Of a stretch of DNA of 64,000 nt, positions 1 through 7,719 are shown piece after piece. Origin of the DNA: JBKHYJ01 sp046565505 (GTDB lineage: Bacteria > Acidobacteriota > Blastocatellia > UBA7656); the NCBI GenBank assembly GCA_046565505.1, contig JBKHYJ010000054.1, forward strand, positions 5,178 to 69,177, read 5' to 3'. How positions within the stretch are numbered: the first letter of the stretch is position 1; the number at the start of each line of letters is the position of its first letter. The position numbers were made by a program, and so were the translations under genes. The notes under the pieces are model-generated. The model had not been told where the DNA came from. It was given only the letters and a program-made list of their open reading frames with translations, and did not search any database.

Positions 1-2
1 TA

Positions 3-914
3 GTCGCTTCGACCAAAGGCGGCTGGGTCAGCCTCGACGGCGTCGTGCGGATCAGTCAAGGGACGGGCCCATCGAGCGTCGACCGCCTGAACCGCCAGCG
101 GCAGGTGACTCTGTCGGCCAACGTAAAGCCCGGCGGCTCGCAGGCGGCTGTTATGCAGCAGATGGACCGCCTTGTCAAAGAGATGAAGGTGGACCCCGGC
201 TACACGACGGGGGCCGCGGGCCGCTCGAAAGAGCTTGCGCGTTCGGGGTATTACTTTCTGCTGGCCTTCGCGCTATCATTCATTTTCATGTACCTCGTGC
301 TCGCCGCGCAGTTTGAATCGTTCATCCACCCGGTGACGATTCTATTGACGCTGCCCCTGGCGATCCCATTCGGCATCCTCTCGCTGCTGCTCGCGGGGCA
401 GACTGTGAATATCTTCTCCGGGCTGGGGCTGCTGCTGCTGTTCGGGGTCGTCAAGAAGAACGCCATCTTGCAGATCGATCACACGAACGGGTTGCGGGCG
501 AAAGGCATGTCACGCTATGACGCGATCATCCAGGCGAACCGTGACCGCTTGCGCCCAATCCTGATGACCACAATCGCGCTCGTTGCCGGGATGATCCCGC
601 TGGTGATCTCTAGCGGGCCGGGGTCGGGCACTAACAGGTCCATAGGCGTTCTCGTAGTCGGGGGCCAGTCGCTTTGTTTGCTGCTCACGCTGTTGGCGGT
701 GCCCGTCTTTTACTCGCTGTTCGAGGACATGAAGGGCCTGCCCATGTGGGCGTACATGGGCGGGCGTTACCGCGCAATGAAAGGCCATGCGCGTCGCGGG
801 TTCGCGCAGGCCACGGCGAGCTGGCGCGGGGCTGGCTCGCACGGAACGGCGGGCGGCGCCATCGCGCGCGACTCAAAAAGGGAGAACTATGCGGACCACG
901 CTTCTGGCGATTAA
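3..914 (+). CDS. RND efflux transporter, C-terminal part (HAE1/AcrB-like)
   Basis: This is the C-terminal end of an inner-membrane RND drug or metabolite efflux pump; the reading frame is open to the left edge, so the gene starts outside the window. The visible part begins in the periplasmic porter domain. From about residue 80 it enters the last bundle of membrane helices (LAFALSFIFMYLVLAAQFES, then GILSLLLAGQTVNIFSGLGL and the GVVKKNAILQIDH loop), which is typical of the AcrB/HAE1 family. The helix before the end (GVLVVGGQSLCLLLTLLAVP) also fits. The roughly 60-residue tail after the last helix is poorly conserved. RND pumps work with a periplasmic adaptor and an outer-membrane channel, presumably encoded upstream. 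The 3' end overlaps a small downstream ORF. Confidence 0.9.
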   Translation, partial: VASTKGGWVSLDGVVRISQGTGPSSVDRLNRQRQVTLSANVKPGGSQAAVMQQMDRLVKEMKVDPGYTTGAAGRSKELARSGYYFLLAFALSFIFMYLVLAAQFESFIHPVTILLTLPLAIPFGILSLLLAGQTVNIFSGLGLLLLFGVVKKNAILQIDHTNGLRAKGMSRYDAIIQANRDRLRPILMTTIALVAGMIPLVISSGPGSGTNRSIGVLVVGGQSLCLLLTLLAVPVFYSLFEDMKGLPMWAYMGGRYRAMKGHARRGFAQATASWRGAGSHGTAGGAIARDSKRENYADHASGD

Positions 915-1032
915 AGAGTGTGTAGCGGCATCGAATCGCGCCGCGTTATCGCGAGACTGCCTGCCAGCGCGCATTGACCGCCGGGCTTTTAGATTGAGCG
1001 GCCCGAAACGCGCCGTGGAGAAAACGCGGTGA
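889..1032 (+). CDS. Small ORF of 47 aa at the end of the RND operon
   Basis: A short basic protein of 47 residues. The ATG is preceded by AAGGGAG with a 4-nt spacer, it overlaps the 3' end of the RND gene by 26 bp, and its TGA overlaps the GTG of the next gene (GTGA). This arrangement suggests translational coupling, which is the main reason for listing it. I recognise no domain and the composition is not distinctive. It could be a non-functional ORF created by the overlap. Confidence 0.35.
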   Translation: MRTTLLAIKECVAASNRAALSRDCLPARIDRRAFRLSGPKRAVEKTR

Positions 1033-1265
1033 AGCGAGACCGCCGGCCCGCGGACGAGAGCGGGGATGCGGCCATTGCTGCTATTAATATCGGGCCGCGT
1101 GAGCAACTCAAGCGCAGAGTCCTCGGGATAGTTTCCTTGGTAATCGGCTCGGGCGTCGCGTTCTTGATGATCGCTTACGATACGGCTCGTCCTTTCAGAC
1201 TAGTTATCTTCTTCCCGCTGTGGGTGGCAGGGCTCGGATTATTTCAGGCGCGCGAAAAGACCTGA
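1029..1265 (+). CDS. Small two-helix membrane protein, unknown function
   Basis: A 78-residue protein with a polar N-terminus of about 28 residues followed by two hydrophobic segments (around RVLGIVSLVIGSGVAFLMIA and LVIFFPLWVAGLGLF), so probably an inner-membrane protein with two helices. The GTG start has GGAG eight bases upstream and overlaps the stop of the preceding small ORF. It lies directly downstream of the RND efflux gene in the same direction and may be co-transcribed with it. I do not recognise the family. Confidence 0.6.
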   Translation: MKRDRRPADESGDAAIAAINIGPREQLKRRVLGIVSLVIGSGVAFLMIAYDTARPFRLVIFFPLWVAGLGLFQAREKT

Positions 1266-1271
1266 ATTGCG

Positions 1272-1427
1272 ATGGCCGCGCGCGGGGCGCGCAACATGGA
1301 TGCGGGCGAGGAGGAGGTCGAAGATAAAACCGCCGTCAGGCAGCTCCGGCTACAAGCCCGCCGAATTCAGCGGCGGGCGCTGATGCTGGCCGTGGTGCTT
1401 ACGTTGATTGCGATCGTCTTCCCATAG
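1272..1427 (+). CDS. Small single-span membrane protein, 51 aa
   Basis: A 51-residue ORF 6 bp after the previous stop. It has an acidic then Arg-rich N-terminal half and a C-terminal hydrophobic stretch (ALMLAVVLTLIAIVFP) that would form one membrane helix ending the protein. There is no clear Shine-Dalgarno at the first ATG; a second ATG lies eight codons in. Position, spacing and the terminal helix resemble the preceding small membrane gene. Function unknown. Confidence 0.42.
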   Translation: MAARGARNMDAGEEEVEDKTAVRQLRLQARRIQRRALMLAVVLTLIAIVFP

Positions 1428-1453
1428 ATTTTATAAGAGCGGGAGGGGTGAAA

Positions 1454-1897
1454 ATGCCAAAGACAATTCGGCTGTTATTGATCGGTGTTTTGTGTATGTT
1501 AGCCGCTTCGATTGCCGCCGCTCATCGGGGGAATACGCCTCCGGCGGCTGAAGCGCCTGCCGCGCAGGACGTGATGAATTTGGACCGGCGCATCAGCACT
1601 CTGGAGCAGCGGCTCTATTCTTTGGAGTCAAGTATCAACCAGCTACGGCAGCAGGCCGCGGCCCAACGCCCTTCGCCCTCCGTCTCCGGCGTCCGCGATC
1701 CTGAGGTCGATAGATTGCGGTCTGAAATTCTGTTGCTGGAACAGCGCATCAGGGAGGTCGAATGCGGCGTAGTCAAACTGGACGAGCGAACGTTGTCTCC
1801 AGGCGCGCGGGAATCCCGCCGTGCTGAAAGGCAGGGCGCTGACCCGTGTCGGGTGCGGCCGGAGACACCTTTACAACTCTCCAGCCGTCCTCGTTAG
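1454..1897 (+). CDS. Exported coiled-coil protein, unknown function
   Basis: A protein of about 147 residues with an N-terminal signal peptide (basic start, then LLLIGVLCMLAASIAAA) and a heptad-rich central region (LDRRISTLEQRLYSLESSIN and a second stretch near residues 95-115) predicting a periplasmic coiled coil. The tail is Arg/Pro-rich and looks disordered. I chose the ATG at 1454 because GGGAGGGG lies just upstream; a GTG two codons earlier overlaps that sequence. It may be periplasmic or loosely bound to the envelope. No family recognised. Confidence 0.6.
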   Translation: MPKTIRLLLIGVLCMLAASIAAAHRGNTPPAAEAPAAQDVMNLDRRISTLEQRLYSLESSINQLRQQAAAQRPSPSVSGVRDPEVDRLRSEILLLEQRIREVECGVVKLDERTLSPGARESRRAERQGADPCRVRPETPLQLSSRPR

Positions 1898-2106
1898 CTT
1901 GATGCAATGAACTGAAAAGGCGGGGCTTGCGCGCCGATCACTCGCCGCGCGGGAGGCCATTTTTACCGTCCGGCGCTCCCGTTATATTATGCCGTGACCT
2001 GGGCGCGGCTGTTGAGAATGCGGGTGTTGTGGGTCACCGATATTGCCGAGCGGGCAAGGGTTACTCTCCCCGCCCGCTACGGCTGTTTCGGCGTGTGTGC
2101 GGCCCG

Positions 2107-2586
2107 TTACCATCTCCTGTAACTGGCGTACTGGCGGTAACCCTGATCGTACCCTCTACGGAATCCCTCGCGGTACGCGCTGTTACCACTTCTATAATGG
2201 CTGGAGTTATTCGGGTTGAATGACCTGCGGTCGCGGGCGTCCTCCTGACCCCTATCTAATCCGTCACGGAAGCCCTTCTCCACCTGGGCGTTGTAAATAC
2301 CGCCCCCGCTGTAGCCGCCATACGGGAAACTCCTCGGAGACCGATACACGTACGAGTCACGATTCCTGGCGCGCTCCCGCTCCCTGCGCCACTCCCACTC
2401 GCGCGCGCGGCGAATCTGCTCGCGTCGATCCCAGTCGCGGTCGCGGCGGTCATCGCGGTCCCACTGGCGGTCGCTATACCGACCCTGAGCCTGCGCGGTG
2501 GTCCCCAGGCTCATCCCAAATGTAAGCAGGAGAGTGAATATAAGGGTGACCCCCGCTGCCCCTTTCTTCAGTTGATTCCGATTCAT
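2107..2586 (-). CDS. Secreted Arg/Asp/Tyr-rich low-complexity protein
   Basis: A 159-residue protein with a clear signal peptide (KKGAAGVTLIFTLLLTFGMS, then an AQAQ cleavage region). Residues about 35-75 are an alternating Arg/Asp/Trp/Glu tract. The C-terminal half has spaced Tyr/Gly/Arg motifs resembling two degenerate copies of KGFRDGLDRGQEDAR and EGFRRGYDQGYRQY. The start has GAGAGGTGAT upstream. Such repetitive secreted proteins recur in acidobacterial genomes but have no assigned function; binding to polyanions or the cell surface would be a guess. It stands alone, facing away from the sigma-factor gene. Confidence 0.7.
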   Translation of the reverse strand: MNRNQLKKGAAGVTLIFTLLLTFGMSLGTTAQAQGRYSDRQWDRDDRRDRDWDRREQIRRAREWEWRRERERARNRDSYVYRSPRSFPYGGYSGGGIYNAQVEKGFRDGLDRGQEDARDRRSFNPNNSSHYRSGNSAYREGFRRGYDQGYRQYASYRRW

Positions 2587-2792
2587 GGTCTTATCACCTC
2601 TCGTTTGTTGATATTCCCCATCTGACAGATGTTCCTACCTGATAAGATTACAATTCATATGCCAAAGGTGGCCTGCCCGGGCATGAGGATTTTATGGCGC
2701 GGGCCGGGGATAGTCGCCCGGGCGGGATCAGTTATGGGAGCGAAACGCAAAACAAATCTTGTAACCTTTTTTGAGCGGGAGACTCTATATAA

Positions 2793-3512
2793 ATGAAGGT
2801 CAGGTCTAAAACCGGTATGAGAACAGTAAGCACAGCGGCGGCAATAATTGCGGCAAGCCCGATCACCGACGAGGAAGTCGTCGGGCGCGTGCGCGCGGGA
2901 GAGACGGAATTATTTGAAGTGCTGATGCGGCGGCATAACCAGCGGCTCTACCGCGCGGCCAGGTCCATCCTGGGCGACGAGGGCGAAGCCGAAGACGTTA
3001 TGCAGGACGCTTACGTCCGCTCGTACCTGCACCTGGACCAGTTCGATGGCCGCGCGAAGTTTTCTACCTGGCTCACGAGGATTGCCGTGCACGAGGCCCT
3101 CGCAAGACTCCGTAAGCGCCGTAGGATAGTCGATATTGACGCGGAATCAGAATCGTTGGGGGACAGCATGAAATTTGCATCCGGGTCGGCATCTCCTGAG
3201 CAGGAAGTGCTGACTAACACGCTGAAGATGGTTCTGGAATCTGCCGTCGACAGGCTGCCTGAGACTTACCGCTCCGTCTTCATGCTGCGGGAGGTCGAGG
3301 GCCTGAGCACCGCGGAAACCGCCGAGTGTCTTGAACTCAGTGAAGAGTCCGTGAAGGTGCGCCTGCACCGCGCGCGGGCTTTATTGCGTAAAGAAATCTA
3401 CGCGCGGACTGGCGCGGCGACCGTGGCGGCGTTTCAATTCGGACAGTCCCGCTGTGATCGCGTGGTGGCGGCCGTGTTGGATAGAATCACCTCAATACAA
3501 AAAGGCGCCTGA
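2793..3512 (+). CDS. RNA polymerase sigma factor, ECF subfamily
   Basis: An extracytoplasmic-function sigma factor of 239 residues. Region 2 is evident (LYRAARSILGDEGEAEDVMQ, then FSTWLTRIAVHEALARLRKR), followed by a variable linker and region 4 (LPETYRSVFMLREVEGLSTA, then ECLELSEESVKVRLHRARAL). After region 4 there is a C-terminal extension with FQFGQSRCDRVVAAVLDRI, a short conserved tail seen in some ECF groups. No anti-sigma gene follows; the downstream ABC genes are convergent. GGGAG lies 11 bases before the start. Target genes cannot be read from the sequence. Confidence 0.93.
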   Translation: MKVRSKTGMRTVSTAAAIIAASPITDEEVVGRVRAGETELFEVLMRRHNQRLYRAARSILGDEGEAEDVMQDAYVRSYLHLDQFDGRAKFSTWLTRIAVHEALARLRKRRRIVDIDAESESLGDSMKFASGSASPEQEVLTNTLKMVLESAVDRLPETYRSVFMLREVEGLSTAETAECLELSEESVKVRLHRARALLRKEIYARTGAATVAAFQFGQSRCDRVVAAVLDRITSIQKGA

Positions 3513-3542
3513 GCGCACGGGCCGGTCAATTCCCAGGTAAGC

Positions 3543-3576
3543 GTTATTGCTCGATCCCTAGCGCGCGAGGAATAAC
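3543..3576. terminator. Stem-loop between convergent genes
   Basis: GTTATT at 3543-3548 and CTCG at 3550-3553 pair with CGAG at 3566-3569 and AATAAC at 3571-3576. The hairpin lies between the convergent sigma-factor and ABC permease genes. There is no strong T-run on either side, so it may be an inefficient bidirectional terminator. Confidence 0.35.
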
Positions 3577-3712
3577 CCTTTCACATATCAGCGCAGGTTG
3601 AAAAGCTGATGACTCGCCACGCGCCGGGCGGCGCAGGACTCACAAATATTATTAAGCAATCGCGCCCTCGGCCATCGCTCGCGGCGCGAAACCCGACGCC
3701 TCTTTTCGACCC

Positions 3713-5449
3713 TCAGCCGACCCCGCCGCCATCGTGGTCGGGCGGGTAAATGGGCCTGGACTCGCCGCTCAACCTGCGCAGCGCGAAGTAGGAAGTGGCG
3801 GATGCGCCCGAGATTAATAAGAAGAAAAGCCAGTAAGGGAAGCCGAGGTTGAGCAGGGGAACGCGGCCCAGAATGGCGAGCATTTGAGCGCCGGCCACGA
3901 AAGAAAGCACGACAGTCGAAATAATGAATATCGAAAGGTTGCGGGCCGTCTGCTGCCCCTTCTGGTACTTGCGCGAAAGCGGCAGGGCTTCCCTGAGGAT
4001 GAAGGGGAGTATCAGCACGGCGGGGGTAAGGACCATCCACGGGGCGAGCACGAGAAGGGCGTGGACGGGGTTGCGCCAGAGAATCGAGTAGAGCGCGACC
4101 AACGCGGCAAATCCCGGCAGGCTCACCCACGTCATCACCGCCTTTCTAAATCCGCCATGAACGTCGCCCAGGTTTCTGATCGGCGCGACGCGGTAGACGT
4201 AAGCCGCCGGGAAGTGCTCTGAAAAAATCAGCCCTTCAATTGCCGTCAGGGAAACGAAACAGATCATCACGGCCCCCATCAGCGAGTAGCCTGCGGGCCC
4301 ATGACCTGTGAACGGGTCCGGCAGCCCTTCCGTGAATATGGCAAGCAGCGGGAAAAGGATGAAGTAAGCGAGGGAAGGGTAGAGGCGGACTTTTATCTCG
4401 CGATTGCGCCGCAGGTAAATGGAGACGAGCTCAAAGACCGCGCGCTCGGCGGGGGTGCGTAAGAAGACTACCTTGAGGGCCAGAGGCAAGGCGCGCGGGG
4501 CCGACGGCCTCGCGGCCTTGCGCGCCTTCACGTCGGCCCGCGGCCGCGCTTCACCGTCGCGGTAGGCTAGCTGCGAAACGTAGGAAGAGTAGCCCGTGGC
4601 GACTTTGCGGAGCGCCACCGCGCCGACCGCCATTAAAGATAAAATACCGAGCGACGCGAGGGCGAGCGAGGTCGGCTCAAAGCTGCCTATCAGAAGAAGC
4701 GTAATGCCCGAGAACCATGCCGGCGGGTACAGCAAGTAATACCAGTGGAAGCCGGGCGCGAAGGATATATTTTCCGCCCCGAGTACCCGCGGCAGTATCT
4801 GGAAACCGAACATGAAAAACAGGACCAGCGCCACCTGGCTGTAGGTGACGATGCTGTCGAATCGCTCTTTGCTCGCGTAGCGCATCAGCAGGCCGTAACT
4901 CGTCACGACAATCGCGGTCGCGAATAACGCGACGAGCGAGGCCGACAGCGCATGCGCAAATATGAAGAGGGGGCTTGACCCTATCGCCAGGACGCCCGCC
5001 ACTGCGGGGAACAAGTTTGCCGACGCCGCGAGCAGCAGCGTAAACAGAAAGAGGTTGAGGACCTTCGCCGCGAAATAGGTGCGCGGGCTGATGGGCAGGT
5101 GGCCCAGGACCTCCGCCTCGGCTTCGTTGAATATCACGTTGCCGGACTCGGACACTATCGCGAGCGCGACTATCAATATAGTGAAAGTCAGAATGAATAC
5201 CGAGTAATGGAGCACGTCCAGGTCGGCGGTGAATACGACTGTCCCCAGTATTAACCCGAAGAAAAGGTACATCCCTACTATGGCGAGCAGCGCGAGGTTC
5301 GACCTCACATATTCACGAGCGCCGAACTGCATGAAGGCTCTGCCGCCGCGGAGGTCCTGCTTCAAGTAAACGCCGAGCAGCGTCCTCAACTGCCGCGCGT
5401 CTATGCCCTGCCGCCTGAGCGTTCGCGATAGGATCGATGCGGTGCCCAT
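3713..5449 (-). CDS. ABC transporter permease (ABC-2-like, large)
   Basis: A 578-residue integral membrane protein with about a dozen hydrophobic segments split into two halves by a basic cytoplasmic loop near residues 285-330. It is the membrane partner of the ATPase encoded 100 bp upstream on the same strand, together forming an exporter of unknown substrate. The ATPase-permease order and the permease length resemble ABC-2-type exporters that act on peptides, lipids or drugs; the family assignment is inference. No strong Shine-Dalgarno was seen at the start. Because an element inserted upstream, transcription of this gene now depends on a promoter at or inside the element edge. Confidence 0.82.
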   Translation of the reverse strand: MGTASILSRTLRRQGIDARQLRTLLGVYLKQDLRGGRAFMQFGAREYVRSNLALLAIVGMYLFFGLILGTVVFTADLDVLHYSVFILTFTILIVALAIVSESGNVIFNEAEAEVLGHLPISPRTYFAAKVLNLFLFTLLLAASANLFPAVAGVLAIGSSPLFIFAHALSASLVALFATAIVVTSYGLLMRYASKERFDSIVTYSQVALVLFFMFGFQILPRVLGAENISFAPGFHWYYLLYPPAWFSGITLLLIGSFEPTSLALASLGILSLMAVGAVALRKVATGYSSYVSQLAYRDGEARPRADVKARKAARPSAPRALPLALKVVFLRTPAERAVFELVSIYLRRNREIKVRLYPSLAYFILFPLLAIFTEGLPDPFTGHGPAGYSLMGAVMICFVSLTAIEGLIFSEHFPAAYVYRVAPIRNLGDVHGGFRKAVMTWVSLPGFAALVALYSILWRNPVHALLVLAPWMVLTPAVLILPFILREALPLSRKYQKGQQTARNLSIFIISTVVLSFVAGAQMLAILGRVPLLNLGFPYWLFFLLISGASATSYFALRRLSGESRPIYPPDHDGGGVG

Positions 5450-5549
5450 CCCGGATAGAGTAAGAGATTTGAACGGGAATGGGTAGGCGCGCGGCGGGGT
5501 TAATTACTCTGCCCGCCTTCGCCCCGCATGTTCAGCCGGCGGCCGCGGG

Positions 5550-6320
5550 TTAAAAGCTGAAGGTCTTGGAGAACTCTTCGGCGCGCTCTTCGAGGTCCGT
5601 GTGGGCGGTGAGCTTATTGAATATGCGTTCGAGCGAGCCCTCGCCGCTCGACGTCTGAAGCTCCGCGAGCGTGCCATCGGCGACCACGCGACCGCGGTCT
5701 ATGATTACTATCCGGTCGCAGGTGCGCTCGACCACGTCGAGTATGTGCGAGCAGTAGAGAATCGTTTTCCCCTCGGCGGCCAGGCTCTTAATCAGCGTCT
5801 TGAACATTAGCTGTGTGCTGGCGTCGAGCCCGTTGAGCGGCTCGTCGAAGAATATCACCCGCGGGTTGTGTATGAGAGCCGCCGATATGACTACCTTCTG
5901 CCGCATGCCCTTCGAGTAAGCGGATAACAGCTTGCGCCCCAGCGTGTCCGCGCCGAGCTCGAAGAAGTCGCCGAACTTCGCGATGCGGTCTTTGATGACG
6001 GAGTCTTCCAGCCCGTAGAGACGCCCGACCATCTCCAGGTACTCCCGGCCCGTCAGCGTCTCGTACAGCGCGCCCGATTCGGGCACGTAGCCGATCAATT
6101 GTTTTACTTCGAGGTTATCGCGCTGGACGTCGCGCCCATAAATCTCGGCCCGCCCGCTCGTCGGGGCGACCATGCCCGTCAGCATCTTGACCGTGGTCGA
6201 TTTGCCCGCGCCATTCGGGCCGAGGTAGCCGACCAGCTGGCCCGACGGGATGACGAGGCTTATGTGATCGACCGCGACGGTCGGGTGGTACATCTTTGTC
6301 AGGTTGTCGAGTACTATCAA
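5550..6320 (-). CDS. ABC transporter ATP-binding protein; 5' end rebuilt by element insertion
   Basis: The cytoplasmic ATPase of an exporter, 256 residues. The Walker A is GPNGAGKST at residues 34-42, followed by a variant signature (SKGMRQKV) and Walker B with D-loop (VIFFDEPLNGLD), as in the CcmA/NatA-like class. The start codon is TTG at 6320 with AGGAG eight bases upstream, both supplied by the inserted element. The original ATG lies 12.8 kb away at 19139. The first 15 codons after the start encode the same residues at both ends (IVLDNLTKMY and onward), so the protein should still be made and the gene is not broken. It pairs with the downstream permease. Confidence 0.93.
   Translation of the reverse strand: MIVLDNLTKMYHPTVAVDHISLVIPSGQLVGYLGPNGAGKSTTVKMLTGMVAPTSGRAEIYGRDVQRDNLEVKQLIGYVPESGALYETLTGREYLEMVGRLYGLEDSVIKDRIAKFGDFFELGADTLGRKLLSAYSKGMRQKVVISAALIHNPRVIFFDEPLNGLDASTQLMFKTLIKSLAAEGKTILYCSHILDVVERTCDRIVIIDRGRVVADGTLAELQTSSGEGSLERIFNKLTAHTDLEERAEEFSKTFSF
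6274..6319. repeat. attL-type direct repeat (left end of integrated element)
   Basis: This 46-bp copy matches 19093-19138 at 44 of 46 positions. The two differences fall at third codon positions of the ABC ATPase reading frame (ACA/ACG and TAC/TAT), so both copies encode the same residues. The repeat is the 5' coding end of the target gene. It ends one base inside the start codon, and that base differs (ATG versus TTG). The integrase gene begins 53 bp away, the usual layout for a tyrosine-recombinase element. Confidence 0.88.
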
Positions 6321-6371
6321 TTAGCTAACTCCTGATAATACAGCAATTAGGCTATAAAGGAGATAGATTAT
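6321..6371. promoter_or_regulatory. 51-bp divergent intergenic spacer with two ribosome binding sites
   Basis: On the minus strand AGGAG (6333-6329) sits 8 bases before the TTG of the ABC ATPase. On the plus strand AAAGGAG (6356-6362) sits 9 bases before the integrase ATG. Promoters for both genes must lie here or in the adjacent coding sequences. TATTAT on the minus strand is a possible -10, but no convincing -35 accompanies it. The spacer belongs to the element, so the element controls translation of the host gene. Confidence 0.6.
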
Positions 6372-7211
6372 ATGATTGGCAAGTGGTTCGACCTCTACAT
6401 CCAAGAGAAGACGTACCTTCAAAACCTATCACACCATACTATACGGTCTTACAAGAGGGCGTACAAGACATTCAAATCTACGGGAGGGGAACTTACCAAA
6501 GAAGGACTCGCTAACTTTGTTATTGAGTGCCGGAAAAAAGGAATGACTCCTATAACGCTCAACACTTACTCGATTGCGCTCAACGTGTTCTTCGCTTGGC
6601 TCAAGGAGAATGACTACATCACAGAATCGCTTAGTATCAAGCTACTGAAGAAAGAAAAGAAGGTACAGCCAAAGTTCACCGAAGCTGAACTCAAAAAGAT
6701 AATCAACTACAAGCCTGATAGCTTTTCAGATTCTAGAATTCACGCAGTGCTATGCACAATGATTGACTGTGGCCTTCGGATAGATGAATGTCTAGGATTG
6801 GAGCGAGACAGGGTTGATTTTGACAACCTACTGCTGACCGTGAAGGGCAAGGGAAACAAGCACCGCATAGTGCCATTCTCAATGGAACTGCGGAAGGTAC
6901 TTTTTAGATTCTTAAAAACCCACAATTTTCAATATGTCTTCCCAACGCGCTCCGGCACTCGCTGGTATTATGAAGATGCTTGGTACGCCAGGAAAGTGCT
7001 ACTGCGAAGGCTGAAAGTTCCCCAAAATGGCTTCCACGCCTTCAGGCGAACGTTTGCCGTCCAGTATGTGAAAAGTGGCGGAGATGTTTTCCACCTTCAA
7101 AGGATGATGGGTCACGAATCGCTTACCACCACAAGAATCTATATCGAGCTTGATACGAAAGACCTATCAGAGATGCATATCAAAACCAGTTTGCTCTCTC
7201 GTCTGAAGTAG
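6372..7211 (+). CDS. Tyrosine recombinase / integrase
   Basis: A 279-residue site-specific recombinase, the length of XerC/D-type enzymes. The N-terminal SAM-like core-binding domain covers about residues 1-95. The catalytic domain carries all expected residues: R136 (CGLRIDE), K160 (KGKGNKH), H222 and R225 (HAFRR), H248 (MGHES) and the nucleophile Y257 (TRIYIEL). AAAGGAG lies 9 bases before the ATG. Placed beside the left repeat and reading into the element, it is the likely enzyme for integration and excision at the ABC-gene site. No obvious excisionase was identified, although one of the small HTH proteins could serve. Confidence 0.95.
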   Translation: MIGKWFDLYIQEKTYLQNLSHHTIRSYKRAYKTFKSTGGELTKEGLANFVIECRKKGMTPITLNTYSIALNVFFAWLKENDYITESLSIKLLKKEKKVQPKFTEAELKKIINYKPDSFSDSRIHAVLCTMIDCGLRIDECLGLERDRVDFDNLLLTVKGKGNKHRIVPFSMELRKVLFRFLKTHNFQYVFPTRSGTRWYYEDAWYARKVLLRRLKVPQNGFHAFRRTFAVQYVKSGGDVFHLQRMMGHESLTTTRIYIELDTKDLSEMHIKTSLLSRLK

Positions 7212-7485
7212 GCCCTGGCTTTGCCGAGTCAATAACTTATTTGGCTGATTGATGGGCGTTGAACAGTTCAGGGAAACCCATGCGAGGCTTTCACCGTTGA
7301 ATAGTCAGTTGTGATTCTTCCGGCTCTAACGACCTGTTTTTATTCTAATAATTCGGAGCCGTCAAATTGGGTTACTTCCGAGTGTAATTTCGCTTGCTTT
7401 TACTATAGGAATTCATAAAATAGGCACACGTCCATTATGCCGCTAAGCAGTCTTTGACGGTTATTAAGTTTAGTTTTAAACCGGA

Positions 7486-7719
7486 CTAGGCTTTAAGTCT
7501 CAGCCACAGCATTAACGCAGCAAGAATCAGCAGACTTTCAGAGCCTGAGTCAGAGGGAATTTGCGTTGTATAATCTCTACCGTCACATTCACCGGGGTAG
7601 TCTGCGATACACCCAGGTGTCTCACAGTCACAGTATGCTTCGCCAGCAAGCGTATGCCCTGCAAAAGCTGGCAAGGAAAGACACAGCATGAGCAAACAAA
7701 CAGCAAATAGTCTTTTCAT
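7486..7719 (-). CDS. Small exported Cys-rich protein with C-terminal membrane segment
   Basis: A 77-residue protein with a signal peptide (KRLFAVCLLMLCLSLPAFA), a short Cys-rich acidic middle (four Cys in YCDCETPGCIADYPGEC) and a C-terminal hydrophobic stretch ending in basic residues (LLILAALMLWLRLKA). The tail resembles sorting-tail architecture, with Ser/Glu before a helix and an Arg/Lys end. AGGAG lies 6 bases before the ATG, which supports the start. Its 5' end overlaps the 5' end of the divergent gene by 32 bp. Function unknown; possibly an envelope-anchored peptide. Confidence 0.62.
   Translation of the reverse strand: MKRLFAVCLLMLCLSLPAFAGHTLAGEAYCDCETPGCIADYPGECDGRDYTTQIPSDSGSESLLILAALMLWLRLKA

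Noticed and set aside
2049..2078. Stem-loop AGCGGGC/GCCCGCT
   Set aside because: No T-run on either strand, and no clear gene end beside it; could be chance in GC-rich DNA.
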